Shown in pieces: positions 1 through 11,728 of a DNA stretch of 46,279 nucleotides. The DNA comes from Thoreauomyces humboldtii (taxonomy: Eukaryota > Chytridiomycota > Chytridiomycetes > Spizellomycetales > Powellomycetaceae). The DNA is taken from positions 1 to 46,279 of the forward strand of contig JADGJA010000081.1 of the NCBI GenBank assembly GCA_027596035.1, in the 5' to 3' direction. Positions within the stretch are counted from its first letter, which is position 1. The number at the start of each line of letters is the position of its first letter. Position numbers and translations under genes: made by a program. The notes under the pieces are model-generated. The model was not told the DNA's origin, made no database searches, and was given only the letters and a program-made list of their open reading frames with translations.

Positions 1-380
1 TTGTTAGGCAGTCGGAGGGGAGGGGTTGGTCCGTTACGTGATGGGCGGGAATGGGGGAGGATTCGCGCCGTCCTTCGTTTTCTCTCTCCTCTACGACTTC
101 TCTGTTCTGATTGCCTTTTTTCACCTTCTCTCTCGTCGCTGCTCTGTGTGAATCATCCTGAATATCTCTTCACCTCAGATTTCTCTCCATCGCAAACTCT
201 CCTCGAACACAGCCGACGGTAGCTCTTGCCAACATAACGATTCATCTCTCTGAGTCCGGGCTCCCTTCCGATCCGACAGCCCTGTCGTGCGGTGACGAAG
301 AACCGTTTCCAGCAATCGCCACGACGATTGTCCTTCACGCATAGAAGAACGCAGCTACAGTATTCGAGCTACTGGTAGAG
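1..380. other. upstream region of the Rap-GAP gene, no gene seen
   Basis: There is a 222-nt open frame from base 1, but its peptide is low in recognisable features and its DNA is C/T-rich (TTCTCTCTCC-like tracts at 75-200), as expected of a fungal promoter or 5' UTR. I read it as the leader of the Rap-GAP gene starting at 381. The frame could be the tail of a gene outside the window, but no family motif supports that. Confidence 0.5.
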
Positions 381-1704
381 ATGTCTGTAATAGTGGGAAA
401 CTCAGAGTTTCGCCCTCTCCCGACCAACCCGACGGCAAAGATCACGGGCGTGCACGAAAGCTTGCTGCAGGAATGCGAAAAGGACATCATATGGTACCGA
501 GACAACTTCTTCGGAAAGGGTGAGTCGAGGGTGAAAGTCATTGTGTCGATGCTATCTTCTTGCGTGATCGCCTCGACTTGTATGCTTACTTTTCCCGTGG
601 ATGTGTGATCGATTAATTAGCCCACCAAAACTACCTCGCGCTGGATTCCCCCCGCGGACCTCTCGCCATCTCCGTCATCCGAGACGGCGACACTTACAAG
701 GCCCTCCTCCGGACGACAGCGGGGAGCGAGCGTCTTAGTGTCAGTTCAGCCTCCATCCCGACCTCGTTCTTCCGGAAGATCTTTGGAATGGGCCCATCGA
801 CCGTCAACTTGATGGAAGGCATCTCCCGCAACCTCCCTGTCCGAAGTCTGCGCATGTGCAAGGACGCCAACCTGCCAAATGAGCTGCTTTCCATGGAGGA
901 GAGGCAGGTCATCAGAAGCTACAAGTTTGGAGTGGCCTACGTGGCGCCTGGGCAGAGCAGTGAGGAGGAAATGCTGACGAACAGAAACGGTGTGGACAGA
1001 AACACTCTTCGCCTGGAGCCGGATAAAGAAAACGTGATCGTGTCTTCAGTCATCACTGACCTTCATTCGGCATTGTAGAGACATCGTCGCCAGCGTTCAA
1101 GCAGTTCTTGAACTTCCTCGGAGAGACGATCGAACTGCGGGGTTGGAAGGGGTACCGAGCGGGCTTGGACACGTCGGGATCCAACATGACCGGAACTCAC
1201 AGCGTCTACACAAAGTGGCAGGGATACGAGATCATGTTCCACGTATCGACCCTCTTGCCCTTCATCCCCGGGGATCGTCAGCAGCTGGAACGTAAGCGAC
1301 ATATCGGAAACGACATCGTCGTCATCATCTTTCAGGATTCGGACGCCCCCTTTCAACTCGGAAGCGTCACCAGTCACCAGAATCACGTCATCGCAGTCGT
1401 CAAGCCAGAAGGAGACGGTTACAGGACCGTCGTGGCGCCAAAGGGCGGTGTCCCCGCGTTCACCCCAGATCTTCCAGAACCATGCACATTCGGACAGGAC
1501 GCGGTTTCTCGAGATTTCTTCCTGCACAAGCGTATGTTCGTCGGATACCCGCGCGAGCGTTCTCATTGCTAAATTCTTTTCTCAATGTCTCCTCTAGTCG
1601 TCAACGGAGAGCGAGCTTCCTACAAAGCCCCATCATTCGCGCCAAAGATATCTCGAACAAGATCAGTGCTTCTGTACGAGGTCGCGTCAAAGTTTCTTAA
1701 ATAG
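381..1704 (+). CDS. Rap/Ran-GAP domain GTPase-activating protein, about 355 aa
   Basis: The gene has four exons by phase: 381-519, 621-989, 1079-1531 and 1598-1704. These give 355 residues with no frame conflict. The translation carries the Rap-GAP signature FHVSTLLPF (about residue 223) followed by RKRHIGNDIVVIIFQD (about 241). The Asn in HIGND (about N247) is the family's catalytic asparagine thumb, which stimulates GTP hydrolysis on Rap/Rheb-type small GTPases. The upstream half has the family motifs WYRDNFFGKAHQNY (38-51) and TSSPAFKQFL (171-180), and the C-terminus reads LVNGERASYKAPSFA, as in Rap1GAP. The protein is little more than the GAP domain: I see no GoLoco, PDZ or tuberin repeats. 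The substrate GTPase cannot be read from the sequence. The ATG at 381 is chosen because it opens directly into the conserved N-terminal part of the domain. The next gene, on the minus strand, converges on it. Confidence 0.9.
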
Positions 1705-1864
1705 TCACAGCGCGCACCCCACTCAGGACTGGCGCCTGATGCTGCCAACTCCCACACAGAGGCGTGCCTTGTATTTGAAGAAAGATCTGTCCCTTGCCCA
1801 TCATAGTCGACTTGAAGGATCGTTTTCCGCGCAGCTATGGCTTGATTCCGGATCGCTTCGCTCT

Positions 1865-4046
1865 TCAGCTTCGCCACTCCCATATAATTAAAAGAAGGTA
1901 TGTCGGAGAAGCCACGAGCACAGTCTGCACTAGGATACGGACTACACTGTCCCACGTGCGTCGATCTATACGAAGACAGACGGCAAGCCCTCCCGCGGCG
2001 TGCTGACTCGTCGACAACCTCCTCACCCTTCGTTGTGGAGACGTGATCCCCCCTTGGTGATGATGTCCCCTGCCTCCATACGCGAACATGGGTATCTCGA
2101 CGTAGGAGCGGGCGTCCAGTCTCCTTTGATACCGGGCCGCCGGAACTACCGCGAGCAGCGTGAACACCAAGGAGCTGATATACCACAGGAAGATGCGCAT
2201 CTGCGAAGGTAGCTGACAGGGAGCAAAGGTGTGGCTCGGAGACGCTTCGCCGTCGCCATTATGTGATCGCAAAGACAAAACACCGAACCCTGGCGAGAGA
2301 TTGCCCTGAAAAGATTCTTGGTAAGCAAGCAGAAAAGATAAACAAGCGACAGATCTCGCCGACTGGTACCTGCATCCAGGAGAAGGTTGCCACGGTATAC
2401 TCTAGGAAGCTTTTCTCTTTGGTAGAAGAGTCCAAATCCTTCAAATTATGCGTGTATTCGCCTAAGTAATGAATGTCGTCAGCAACAGAAAGAAGAGACA
2501 TTGCATCGATGCTTTACCGCTTACACCAATCATGGTCGTCGCCGGACAGGACGAGAACGGGGTCCACTACTCTCAGAATTTCTTTTGACAAGTTTGGTGT
2601 TACCAGATCTATATCGCAAACGCAGGATGAGTGCGGGGGTGGCAGGAATGGCTGTGTACTTACACGTACTTTGATACTGGTAACCTCGGCCTTGAGTAAT
2701 GGAGCCATGATGACGCATCGGGCCACAATCTGACCCATCGGCACGGTACAGAGGTATATGTGTTACGAGAATGCGTGGATTCTTAGGTGCTAAGATTGAT
2801 GTCAATGCGCAGATAAGTGCCAGGGTTGCGCGTGGCGTGACGTACCGACGGCAAGTCCGGTGACCAGATTCCAAGCAGCGTCAAAGTGTGGCGTGCCAGC
2901 CGTTCCACCCAAACTGACGGTGTCCAGCACCACAAGTGTGTGACCAGCGATATCTAAGGAGTAGTTGGGGGCTCCAAATGTTGCATTGAACCGGTCATAA
3001 GCACCAGGGAGTACTACACCAGTTGTGAGCCATGCACGTCGTTCAAGCAGAACGAAAGCCGCCCACCTTGATCGCCAAAGCCGATGTCGTGATTTCCGGC
3101 GGCCCACAAGATCGAGGTGGTAGGATCCCGCAATTTGAAAACATTGTTTACGCGCCTCAACTCAGGCTGGAAAAAAGCCCTGCCCGACCGGTCAGAACAA
3201 TTCGCGGGCGGGGTCATTCTGAAAGTACTGGCGTGTTCTCACTCTCGAGCATCCTGCCATTCTCGACCGCCATCCATCAAATCTCCAAGCACCCAGACCC
3301 CGTGTGGCCTCATTTTCGACTGAATCAGTCGAAAGTTCCGCTTCATGTAAAAGTCGGAGTAGAATTGAACGATCGCAAGGACGAGGCCCTGTCGGGGTCC
3401 CGCATCAGAACAGGGTACACTGGTCACTGATCAAGCAGCGACCTAACGCCTTACGGATTGACCATACGAGTAAGCGTCCGTCAGCTGTGGATCCGTGATA
3501 ACGGCAACATGGTATTCATCCTTTCCATCCTGCAAATAGCATCAGCTGCCGCCAGTTTCCAACATCGGCCAGCACCTCTTTGCGGTACCTTCGCCACCTG
3601 CGGCCAATAGCAATTTCCAACCGCACGCTGCGGAATGATCAACTCGCAAATGAAGACATTGACCACCCAAGCCAACGCGATGGGGTTCCGGATGCTCAAC
3701 CGAGCGAGCGCTTTCAGCAGTGTCAACAGGCTCTTGTAAAGAGTTCCGTGGTGCTTTGGCGGCCTGAATGCGCAGGACGGTGAGTCCTAATCCCACGAAG
3801 CGTGAACTTAGCATCAATACACACATTACAGGTTCCGCTATATGAGGCACCGCAATCCTCCCCCGCTATCCTCCGCTGCTTTCAGTTGAACGCACGCGAA
3901 TGCTCTGCGTTTGTGCGACGGGTAATTCCCGAGGACAGGATGTTTTGGGGAAGGGGTGTTTGCTTACCGGTACTCGGACGAGCGATCCTCCTCCCCCCCT
4001 CCGATCCTCCTCCTACACACAGCTCCTTTTGAAGATCAGACCCCAT
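1865..4046 (-). CDS. Cdc1/Ted1/PGAP5-type metallophosphoesterase (N-terminal exon unresolved)
   Basis: The gene is a membrane calcineurin-like phosphoesterase of the Cdc1/PGAP5 family. In yeast and man these ER/Golgi enzymes remove ethanolamine phosphate from GPI anchors. Metal-ligand motifs appear in the expected order on the minus strand: ITDPQLTD (near 3495), VLGDLMDGGRE (near 3265), AAGNHDIGFGD (near 3090), ILVTHIPLYR (near 2785) and LSGDDHDWCEYTH (near 2530 joined to 2467). They are followed by TFSWMQGNLSPGFGVLSL and a C-terminal transmembrane stretch IFLWYISSLVFTLLAVV (near 2180). At least nine exons joined by short GT..AG introns give one continuous frame ending at 1865. An N-terminal membrane segment (IALAWVVNVFICELIIP) precedes the catalytic domain. 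The frame has no ATG in that exon, so an upstream start exon is needed. The ATG at 4046, followed by a good donor (GTAAGC near 3967), is a candidate, but I could not make its phase fit a single-intron join. The gene is divergent from RSE1. Confidence 0.85.
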
Positions 4047-4219
4047 TCCGTGAACCTCTCTCTTCCTTTCCCACGCAAGGCCATCGTCTCCCTCCGTTTG
4101 TCTGGGTCCTTTTGGTCTGCTAGACTCCTTGCCGGCACGCATTCCTGGCGAGCAGCTGCTGCCATTCGCTCGCACCACCTGCATCTCAGCTCTGCTTCAT
4201 CGTTCCTGCACCTTCCCCA

Positions 4220-7200
4220 ATGTTTTTGTACAACCTCAGCTTGCAGCAGTCCACCGCCATCAACCAGGCGGTGATCGGAAACTTTTCTGGAACAAAGCAG
4301 CAAGAGCTGCTCGTAGCGCGGAACAATGTTCTCGAGCTCCTGCGTCCGGATTCTGCAACCGGCAAGGTCCACACCCTGCTCACCCACCAAGTCTTTGGAA
4401 TCATCAGATCGATGGTTCCCTTCCGACTCACCGGGGCTTCCAAAGGTGCGGCATTCTGGTGGGACAGGCAATGCGACGAGTGCTTGTCCTGACTACCTTT
4501 GGTGTAGACTACATCGTGATCGGTTCGGACTCGGGAAGGATCGTTATCCTCGAATACAACCCAGAAAAGAACGTCTTTGACCGGGTTCACGAGGAGACGT
4601 ACGGCAAAAGTGGATGCCGGCGGATTGTCCCTGGGCAGTACATTGCCGCGGATCCCAAGGGGCGGGCGGTGATGATCGGTAAGCCAGGTCGGCTTGTACT
4701 TCCACCAACTTGCAAAGTGGTTTACCATCGTTCGGACAGGCGCTCTGGAAAAGCAAAAGCTGGTTTACATCCTCAACCGCGACGCGGCAACCAAGCTCAC
4801 CATATCGTCACCACTGGAGGCTCACAAAGCCCACACCTTGGTTCACGACATGATCGCAGTCGACGTTGGATTCGAGAATCCCATCTTTGCCTGCATCGAG
4901 GTAGACTACTCTGAATCCGATCAAGATCCTACGGGGGAGGCTTTTCAAAATGCTGAGAAGGTAGTATTTGCGAAAACAAGCTGCTTATAAGAGGAAGTGT
5001 ATCTTATCGCTTCATACGCAGGTCCTTACATATTACGAGCTGGACCTGGGCCTCAACCACGTCGTTCGCAAATGGAGCAATAAGATTGATATGCGAGCAA
5101 ACAAGCTCATCGCTGTACCAGGCGGTGTGGATGGACCTAGTGGAGTGTTGGTCTGTTCTGAAGATTACATCACATGGAGGCATCAAGATCACCCCGCTGT
5201 CCGAATCCCAATTCCTCGCCGACCCGACCCACTTCAGCCCTCACCCTCGACCAACGGAGAAGATATCGACACTGGAAGGGGCGTCATCATTGTTTCCAGC
5301 GTGATGCACAAGCTGAAGAAGGGGTTCTTCGTGTTGGTGCAGACGGAGGATGGTGATGTTTTCAAGATCTCGATGGAGTATACTGCTGGCGCGGATGGTA
5401 CTATCGGCGGAGTTACGAATTTGCGGATCAAGTACTTTGACACAATACCGGTGACGGTCAGTCTCTGCCTATTGAAGTCCGGCTTCTTGTTTGGAGCGAA
5501 CGAGTTTGCCAACCAGTGAGTTGCCCAAGGACGTCCTAGAGATCTCAATTAGCAAGGCTAACTCATTCGTCGTAGCCAACTTTACCAAATCGAGAACCTA
5601 GGAGATGACGACGAGGATCAAATGGAATACCAAAGCGCTGAGCTGCCACAAGGCGAAGATGCTGAGGATGTCCTTGTCTACTTTAACCCTCGTGGCTTGA
5701 GAAATCTGGCCGTGGTTGACGAAATCGAATCCGTATCCGCGCTCATTGACGCCAAAGTGCTGAACCTTGCCGAAGACGACAGTCCGCAGATCTACGCGCT
5801 CTGCGGTCGCGGCGCTCGGTCATCGTTCCGCATGCTGCGGCATGGACTGGAGGTTTCCGAAATGGCGGTCTCGGAATTGCCTGGTAATCCCAATGCCGTG
5901 TGGACCGTGAAAGCAAACTCCACGGAAGATCACGACTCGTTCATCATCGTCTCGTTCGGTGATGCTACGCTCGTGCTCTCCATCGGAGAGACGGTAGAGG
6001 AGGTGACGGACACTGGGTTCCTGAACAGCACACCTACCATCACCGTCGGCCAGCTTGGCGACGATGCACTTGTGCAAGTTTACCCTCGAGGAATCCGACA
6101 CATTCGGTCGGACCGTCGCGTGAGCGAGTGGAGAACTCCTGGCAACAAAACGATCGTCCGAGCCGCTTGCAACCGGCGACAAGTTGTAATTGCCCTGTCC
6201 GGTGGCGAGTTGGTGTACTTCGAGCTTGATTCTGGTGGTCAGCTCAACGAGTACCAGGACCGAAAGGAATTCGCAGCGCCCATCACTTCGCTCAGCATCG
6301 GTCCCATTCCGGAAGGACGACAACGATCCAGCTTCCTGGCCGCTGGATGCGAGGATAATACCGTTCGCATCATCTCGCTTGACCCAGATTCTTGCTTGCA
6401 GGCTATGGGTATGCAGGCTGTCTCGTATACACCCGTATCATTGACAATTACCGAGATGATGGATACCGGAACGTCTGTCGGAACTTTGTATCTGATGATC
6501 GGACTGCAGTCGGGTCTGCTCGTGCGCACCACCCTCGACAGTATCACTGGTACGCTCAGCGATACTCGATTGCGACTGCTTGGGTCACGACCTGTGAAGT
6601 TGTTCAATGTCCGGATACAAGGAGCGCCAGCTGTTCTGGCCTTGTCCAGTCGGTCATGGCTCTCATATACCTACCAGTCCCGGTCTAAGCTTATTCCATT
6701 GTCGTATGTTGAATACTGGCTCTTAAATCACTTCTTTCCGAAAAGTAGCTAATCGGGAGCACTTGCGTAGATGTGCCCCGTTGGAGTATGGATCAAGTTT
6801 CTGCTCCGAGCAATGTCCGGAAGGAATCGTTGCGATTGAATCCAACAACCTGCAGTAAGTACCTGGCCTCGCAACTGGATGCCGTTTCTGAGTTTCTAAC
6901 TCCCTCCTTTCAGTATCATGACCGTCGAGAAGTTGAGCAACGTCTTCAATCATAGCGTTATTCCCTTGAAATATACTCCACGCAGGTTTGTGCACATTCC
7001 GCAAAGCAATCACTTTGCCATCATTGAATCAGAGCACAATACTTGGTGTCCTTCTGACAAAGCTAAGAAACTAGAGGAAAAGGTGCGTAGTGCCGTTTTC
7101 CTTTTACGGAAGGAAGGGCTATAGTTCTGACATTGCAATCAGGCACAACAAATGGACGAAGGCGAAGGCGCTCTTCTGGAGGAGTTACCCCCAGATCAGT

Positions 7201-8505
7201 TTGGTCTCCCAAGGGCGGAATCCGGAAAGTGGGCTTCGTGTATCCGGATCGTGAACCCCAGTGACAGCGAGACGACCCACCTCATCGAGCTGGACAACAA
7301 CGAGGCTGCTTTTAGTATCACGTCATGCGTATTCAACGGACACGGCGGCGAAGCGTTCCTGATCGTGGGAACCGCTGCGGATGTGAAATTATCACCACGA
7401 AGCTGCTCAAGCGGCTTCTTGCATACCTACAAGTTCGGAGCTGATGGGACAACTCTTGAGCTGCTGCATAAGGTAAGTCTTCTTCGTTTCTGAAGAATTT
7501 GGTCAAATGATCTTACAAACCGCTCTGATTTCGCAGACACCAATAGACGGAATCCCATACGCCCTATGCGCTTTCCAGGGTCGATTACTGGTGGGTATGG
7601 GACCAATACTCCGGATCTACGACGTTGGAAAGAAGAAGCTTCTACGAAAATGTGAAAACAAGGTAACCTACCACATGCGACTCGGATGAGGTTTTCGCGC
7701 TTAGCCCTAACTGATCACCTCCTTCACTACTCTTGCAGCAATTTCCGAATACCATCTTGACACTTCATACCCAAGGTGACCGCATTGTAGTCGGTGACGT
7801 CCAAGAGTCGGTCCACTACTGTACGTACCGGCACTTCGACAACCGTATCGTCGTCTTCGCGGACGATACGACGCCGCGATGGATCACGACCACTGCTATG
7901 CTTGATTACGACACGGTGGCTGGAGGAGACAAGTTTGGCAACATCTTTGTCGACCGACTACCTGCGGAAACATCCGAGGAAGTTGACGATGATCCCACCG
8001 GAAATAAGCTTGTCTACGAGAAAGGTTACTTGCAAGGGGCTCCGCACAAGGTGCGTCAAACTTCTCAATTGGCGATTGGAAAGTGACTTCCACTAAATTG
8101 CTTTTCCCTCCGCAGGTCGAGCACGCGGCGGAGTTCTTCATTGGCGAGGCTCCGACATCGATCACGAAAACGACCATGGTCCCCGGCGGTCGCGAGATCA
8201 TCGTCTACACCACGTTCCTTGGAACCATCGGGTGCCTCGTTCCCTTCCAGTCCAAGGAGGACGTTGACTTTTTCCAAGCCCTGGAGATGCATCTTCGATC
8301 AAAGGCTCCTCCGCTTTGCGGGCGTGATCACCTCAGCTACAGATCCTACTACGTTCCCGTGCGGAACGTGATCGACGGTGACATGTGCGAGCAGTTCAAC
8401 CTCCTCGCTCCGGAGCAGAAGCGGCAGATCGCCGAGGAGCTGGACAGGGAGGTGCACGAGATCGCGAAGAAGCTCGAGGACGTTAGGAATAGGGTTGCGT
8501 TTTAG
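4220..8505 (+). CDS. RSE1: splicing factor 3b subunit 3 (SF3B3 / Rse1 / SAP130)
   Basis: This is a large beta-propeller protein of the U2 snRNP SF3b complex, which helps recognise the intron branch site. The translation follows human SF3B3 end to end, from [10 protein letters not shown] and [12 protein letters not shown] at the N-terminus, through [51 protein letters not shown] and SSRSWLSY, to [12 protein letters not shown] and the C-terminal [12 protein letters not shown]. Eleven exons are needed. The first two are 4220-4445 and 4508-4678. Other introns follow residues read as NAEK, EFAN, IPLS, ESNNL, KLEEK, ELLHK, CENK and GAPHK. Summed exon lengths give about 1,215 residues, matching the family (human 1,217). 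The start is fixed by the conserved MFLYNL. Its partner subunit SF3B2 is encoded two genes away at 9565-11728. Confidence 0.97.
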
Positions 8506-8751
8506 AAAAGAGCAAAGCACAACCAGCATAGCCATTGCAGTTTATTTTTCACTTCAACTACTTGTTCTTCCGAAGAATCTTGCCGAACAGCACCTCATCG
8601 TCCAGGGTCGCCACTGCAGTCTCGCCACGCTCGTAGACTTTGTGTGAGAGTATGCTACCCGTGGCCGATAGACACCGTACCGTTTCAATTCTCATAAATG
8701 GTAAAGCCACTGTCTCTGCTTGGCACTGCTTTTCTTCATTGAGCATCCGCA

Positions 8752-9294
8752 CTATATAAAGCCAGCCTCCTGGTCCAGTATCATCATGAGTCGTGACTGA
8801 TCGGGCTTTCCAAACGCCGTCCACAACGCACCATCCGATCCAGCGACCGTGGTCACGGTCCCCACGAGTCCATCAACATCACACCATGTGAGAACCCCCT
8901 GTCCCGAAAGCGCTTCCGCGAGATCAGTCTGATGATCATCCGCGAGATCTCTGTTCACGACGACCAGGAGCGGAACGCCAGCGTCCAGCACCTCCAGAAT
9001 GGACCCCGCTCCCGCGTGCGATATCACCAAAGTGGACGAGGATATGTGGTCGGAGAGACTCGGCGCGTATGCAAAGGAGGTGATCGATATTGGTGATGAA
9101 CCAGTAGCAGGAATCGGACTCGCGCCGTGCTGAATCGTCAAGGACGTGTAGCCGAGCGAAGCCAGGATGCAGAGGAAGGAGGGCAAGAGAACGGTTTCGA
9201 CAAGAGCATCGAAACGGGTGGTGCCGACCGTCACGAAAACGGATCGGGAGGAAGCTGGCTTCAATCTTGTTGATGGGTTGGGACGCTTCTGCAT
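8752..9294 (-). CDS. ALG13: ALG13, UDP-GlcNAc transferase catalytic subunit
   Basis: The single-exon frame of 180 codons encodes the small soluble partner that binds membrane-bound Alg14. Together they add the second GlcNAc to dolichol-PP-GlcNAc on the cytosolic face of the ER, early in N-glycan assembly. Diagnostic motifs are SVFVTVGTTRFDALV (residues 18-32) and the sugar-nucleotide binding region SHAGAGSILEVLDAGVPLLV (from about residue 93), followed by VVNRDLADDHQTDLAEAL. The length fits fungal Alg13 proteins (about 180-200 aa). It sits between the two SF3b genes, ends 247 bp from the RSE1 stop (convergent) and starts 270 bp downstream of the CUS1 stop. Confidence 0.93.
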   Translation of the reverse strand: MQKRPNPSTRLKPASSRSVFVTVGTTRFDALVETVLLPSFLCILASLGYTSLTIQHGASPIPATGSSPISITSFAYAPSLSDHISSSTLVISHAGAGSILEVLDAGVPLLVVVNRDLADDHQTDLAEALSGQGVLTWCDVDGLVGTVTTVAGSDGALWTAFGKPDQSRLMMILDQEAGFI

Positions 9295-9564
9295 GACGGT
9301 GGACTCTTCTTTCGCCCACGGCGCAACGCAGAAATTGGAAATGACGGTGCGCGCAGATGGGCGTCCGCCCCTCCGGACGCCTGTAGGAAATCACCAGAGC
9401 CCTTTCCCTCGCTTACGCTGTCAGCGAAACCTCCTGGCCCTCTTCCAAAGCGTCGTCTCATTTGGGGTATTCGGAAAACCATTCATCGAGGCAAAGGGAC
9501 ATAAAGCATGTATAACGCCAGCCCGCACAGGACGGCAAACTGTCGAGCAACTTGCTCGATCGCT

Positions 9565-11728
9565 TCAGAACTTGTACTTGGGCTTGTCCTTTTCCTTCTT
9601 GTCGTCCTTCTTTGCCCTCTTCTTCGCCTGCTTTGACGCTTGGTCGGCCACCATGTCCGAAAAGTCCTCGACGGGAGCCTTTCCGACGTGAAGCTGCTGC
9701 TCGTACTTCTTCCTGATCGTCGCATCGTCGAGTCCTTCCTCCAGGTCCTCGGGGTTGAGGGCCACGTCGACACCTGAGCCGTCCGCCTTGCGCTTGGTGC
9801 CCTTGTTGGGTGCTGGAGCGTCCAGGGTGACGACGGGTGGTGCGCCAGAGAGGTCGTAGGTATGTTGACTGCCCATGAATCCCTTGACGGAAGTCTGGCG
9901 CTCCGGGACAACCGTGTAAAGCTGCTTTGGTGCATCGTCTCTGTTACGGGAATTCGTCAGTCCCTGCGCCTCTTCTACAAGTGTTGCGCGACGCGCAAAG
10001 AAGAACCTCATACCTTCGGGCATCTTTCCGGAGCTCGATGTGGTCGGGCGTCTCGAGTCCGCTTGGAACGCTGCTGATGCCACTGGGTGTCACTAGGCCG
10101 TCGGTAGCGCCGTCGTCCACGTCGATTGCATCGTCCTCCTCTTCTTCCTCGCTCGATTCTTCCACAACTTCCTCTTCCTCCTCGGGCTCAAGCTCGCCCC
10201 ATGGAGTGCGTTCAATTGGCGCCACGTGCTGAAGATGAGATGATAATCAGAAACCGGGGAGATGTACACCAACAAACGCTACGTGTCGCAGCTCACCTCT
10301 GGTTGAACTTCCTGCTCCAGAGTGCCGAATACGTCTCCATAAAGAGGCCGACCATATTCGTCTACCGGTGGCTTGCCCCAGCCTCCCGGATGATATCCCC
10401 ATTGTGCCCCTTCCGGTATTGGCGCGTTAAGACCTGCGACCTTGAGAGCCGGGTAGCTTGGTGGCGGGCCGTATCGCTGCATGTTGATGAGCCAGGGAGG
10501 AGGGGCGAGGGGAGGCATGTTGAGCGCGATCTTCAGATCGTCGCTTAGCTGCCCAGGCTTTTTGGCTTTGAGCTTCGTTTCAAATTCCTTTCCTTCGTAG
10601 TAACTGCTTGAAAAGTCAGTTCTCAATCTCTATTCTATCGCAGAATGATCTCGTAAACTCACACGTCGCCGTGGATTGTGAACTTGGGCTTTGTTTGCCA
10701 TCGGAAAAAAGCATCGTGGAGCTTCTGGTAGTCGATGTCCAGTTTGCCCATCTTCGGTTGATGCCGTTCCCGTGTTTTGGACTTCAGCTTCGAGGCGTCT
10801 TCCTTTTCCTTCACGGCATTTCGCATTTCCATGATACCCGTCGCCTTGATGAAATCTGCATCAAAAAATCGTCAGCCATTTTCTTAGCGAAATCAACAGA
10901 ATCCCTCGCTGACCTGGCAATTCGAACGGCGCCTTCTCAATTCCGCGCTTCCCTTGCAAGTACTTGCGCTTTTGACTCCAGTGCACCGGTACGGGGACGG
11001 AGTTGCGGTACGATTTAAGATGCACCAGCAGCTTGGGATCCGCACCCGTCACGTCTACCCACTTGTGAAGAAAACACGGCGTCAGGGCCAGAAAGAAAAC
11101 AAACGCAAGCTTCCTCCGCCGTACGTACATCCACCACTTCTGGCTTCCGGACGAGCTGCTTCAGCTCCGCGACGGTCAACCTGCTCGCTTTGCGCATCTT
11201 TTTCCGCGACATCTTCCCCTCCTCGTCGCCACCATCGTCGGAACTGTTGTCGGAGTCGTCGTCATCGGCTTTTGCCTTGGGAGCGTCTTCAACGGGTGCA
11301 GCAGCAGCATCGGCTTCCTCCGCGGCTTCGTCCGTCGGCTCGACCGCGACAAACTTTGCAAAGACCCTCGCGTAGTCTGCAAACTCTGGTGCCACTTCCT
11401 CTATAGGAGCAACGACGTACTCTATCTCCACGTTCGGTGCGTTGCTGTTGTCCTTCCTTGCAGCAGACGCGGCAGCGTCAGCAGTTCGGTCTTCTGGCTT
11501 CTCCGTGGGAAAGACGAAGTTCTTCTTTGCCTTCGTCTTCCGCCGTTGTTTTCCCTTTCCGCCGTCCCCATTCGCAGCCTTCCCTGCTGCTCCACCTTGA
11601 GCTTTCAGATGCCGAGAAACTCGATCGAGCAGGGCTGTGCGCACGCCAACAGGGTCCAGACCGAGCTTTGTGGCGTAGGCTGCGAGGTCCGTGTCCGACA
11701 ACGTCCTGTAATTTATCTCGGATGACAT
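9565..11728 (-). CDS. CUS1: splicing factor 3b subunit 2 (SF3B2 / Cus1 / SAP145)
   Basis: This is the SF3b subunit that contacts SF3B4 and pre-mRNA near the branch site. The start MSSEINYRTLSD at 11728 leads into a SAP-like helix region, then an acidic and lysine-rich linker. The conserved DUF382/PSP core follows: LKSYRNSVPVPVHWSQKRKY, KRGIEKAPFELPDF, DYQKLHDAFFRWQTKPKF, YYEGKEFETKLKAKKPGQLS, PPPWLINMQRYGPPPSYP, WGYHPGGWGKPPVDEYGRPL and RTPWGELEPEEEEE. The C-terminus reads DFSDMVADQASKQAKKRAKK. About five introns interrupt it; one joins ...KPEVVD to WVDVTGADPK near 11125-11050. The order and spacing of motifs match human SAP145. An upstream in-frame Met at 11818 exists, but the region before 11728 has no conservation I recognise. 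Confidence 0.95.

Noticed and set aside
1..222. Open frame at the start of the window
   Set aside because: The peptide is a Ser/Leu-rich translation of a C/T-rich leader, with no family motif.
8936..9394. 152-codon minus frame overlapping ALG13
   Set aside because: It is a shadow in another frame of the clearly conserved ALG13 coding sequence.
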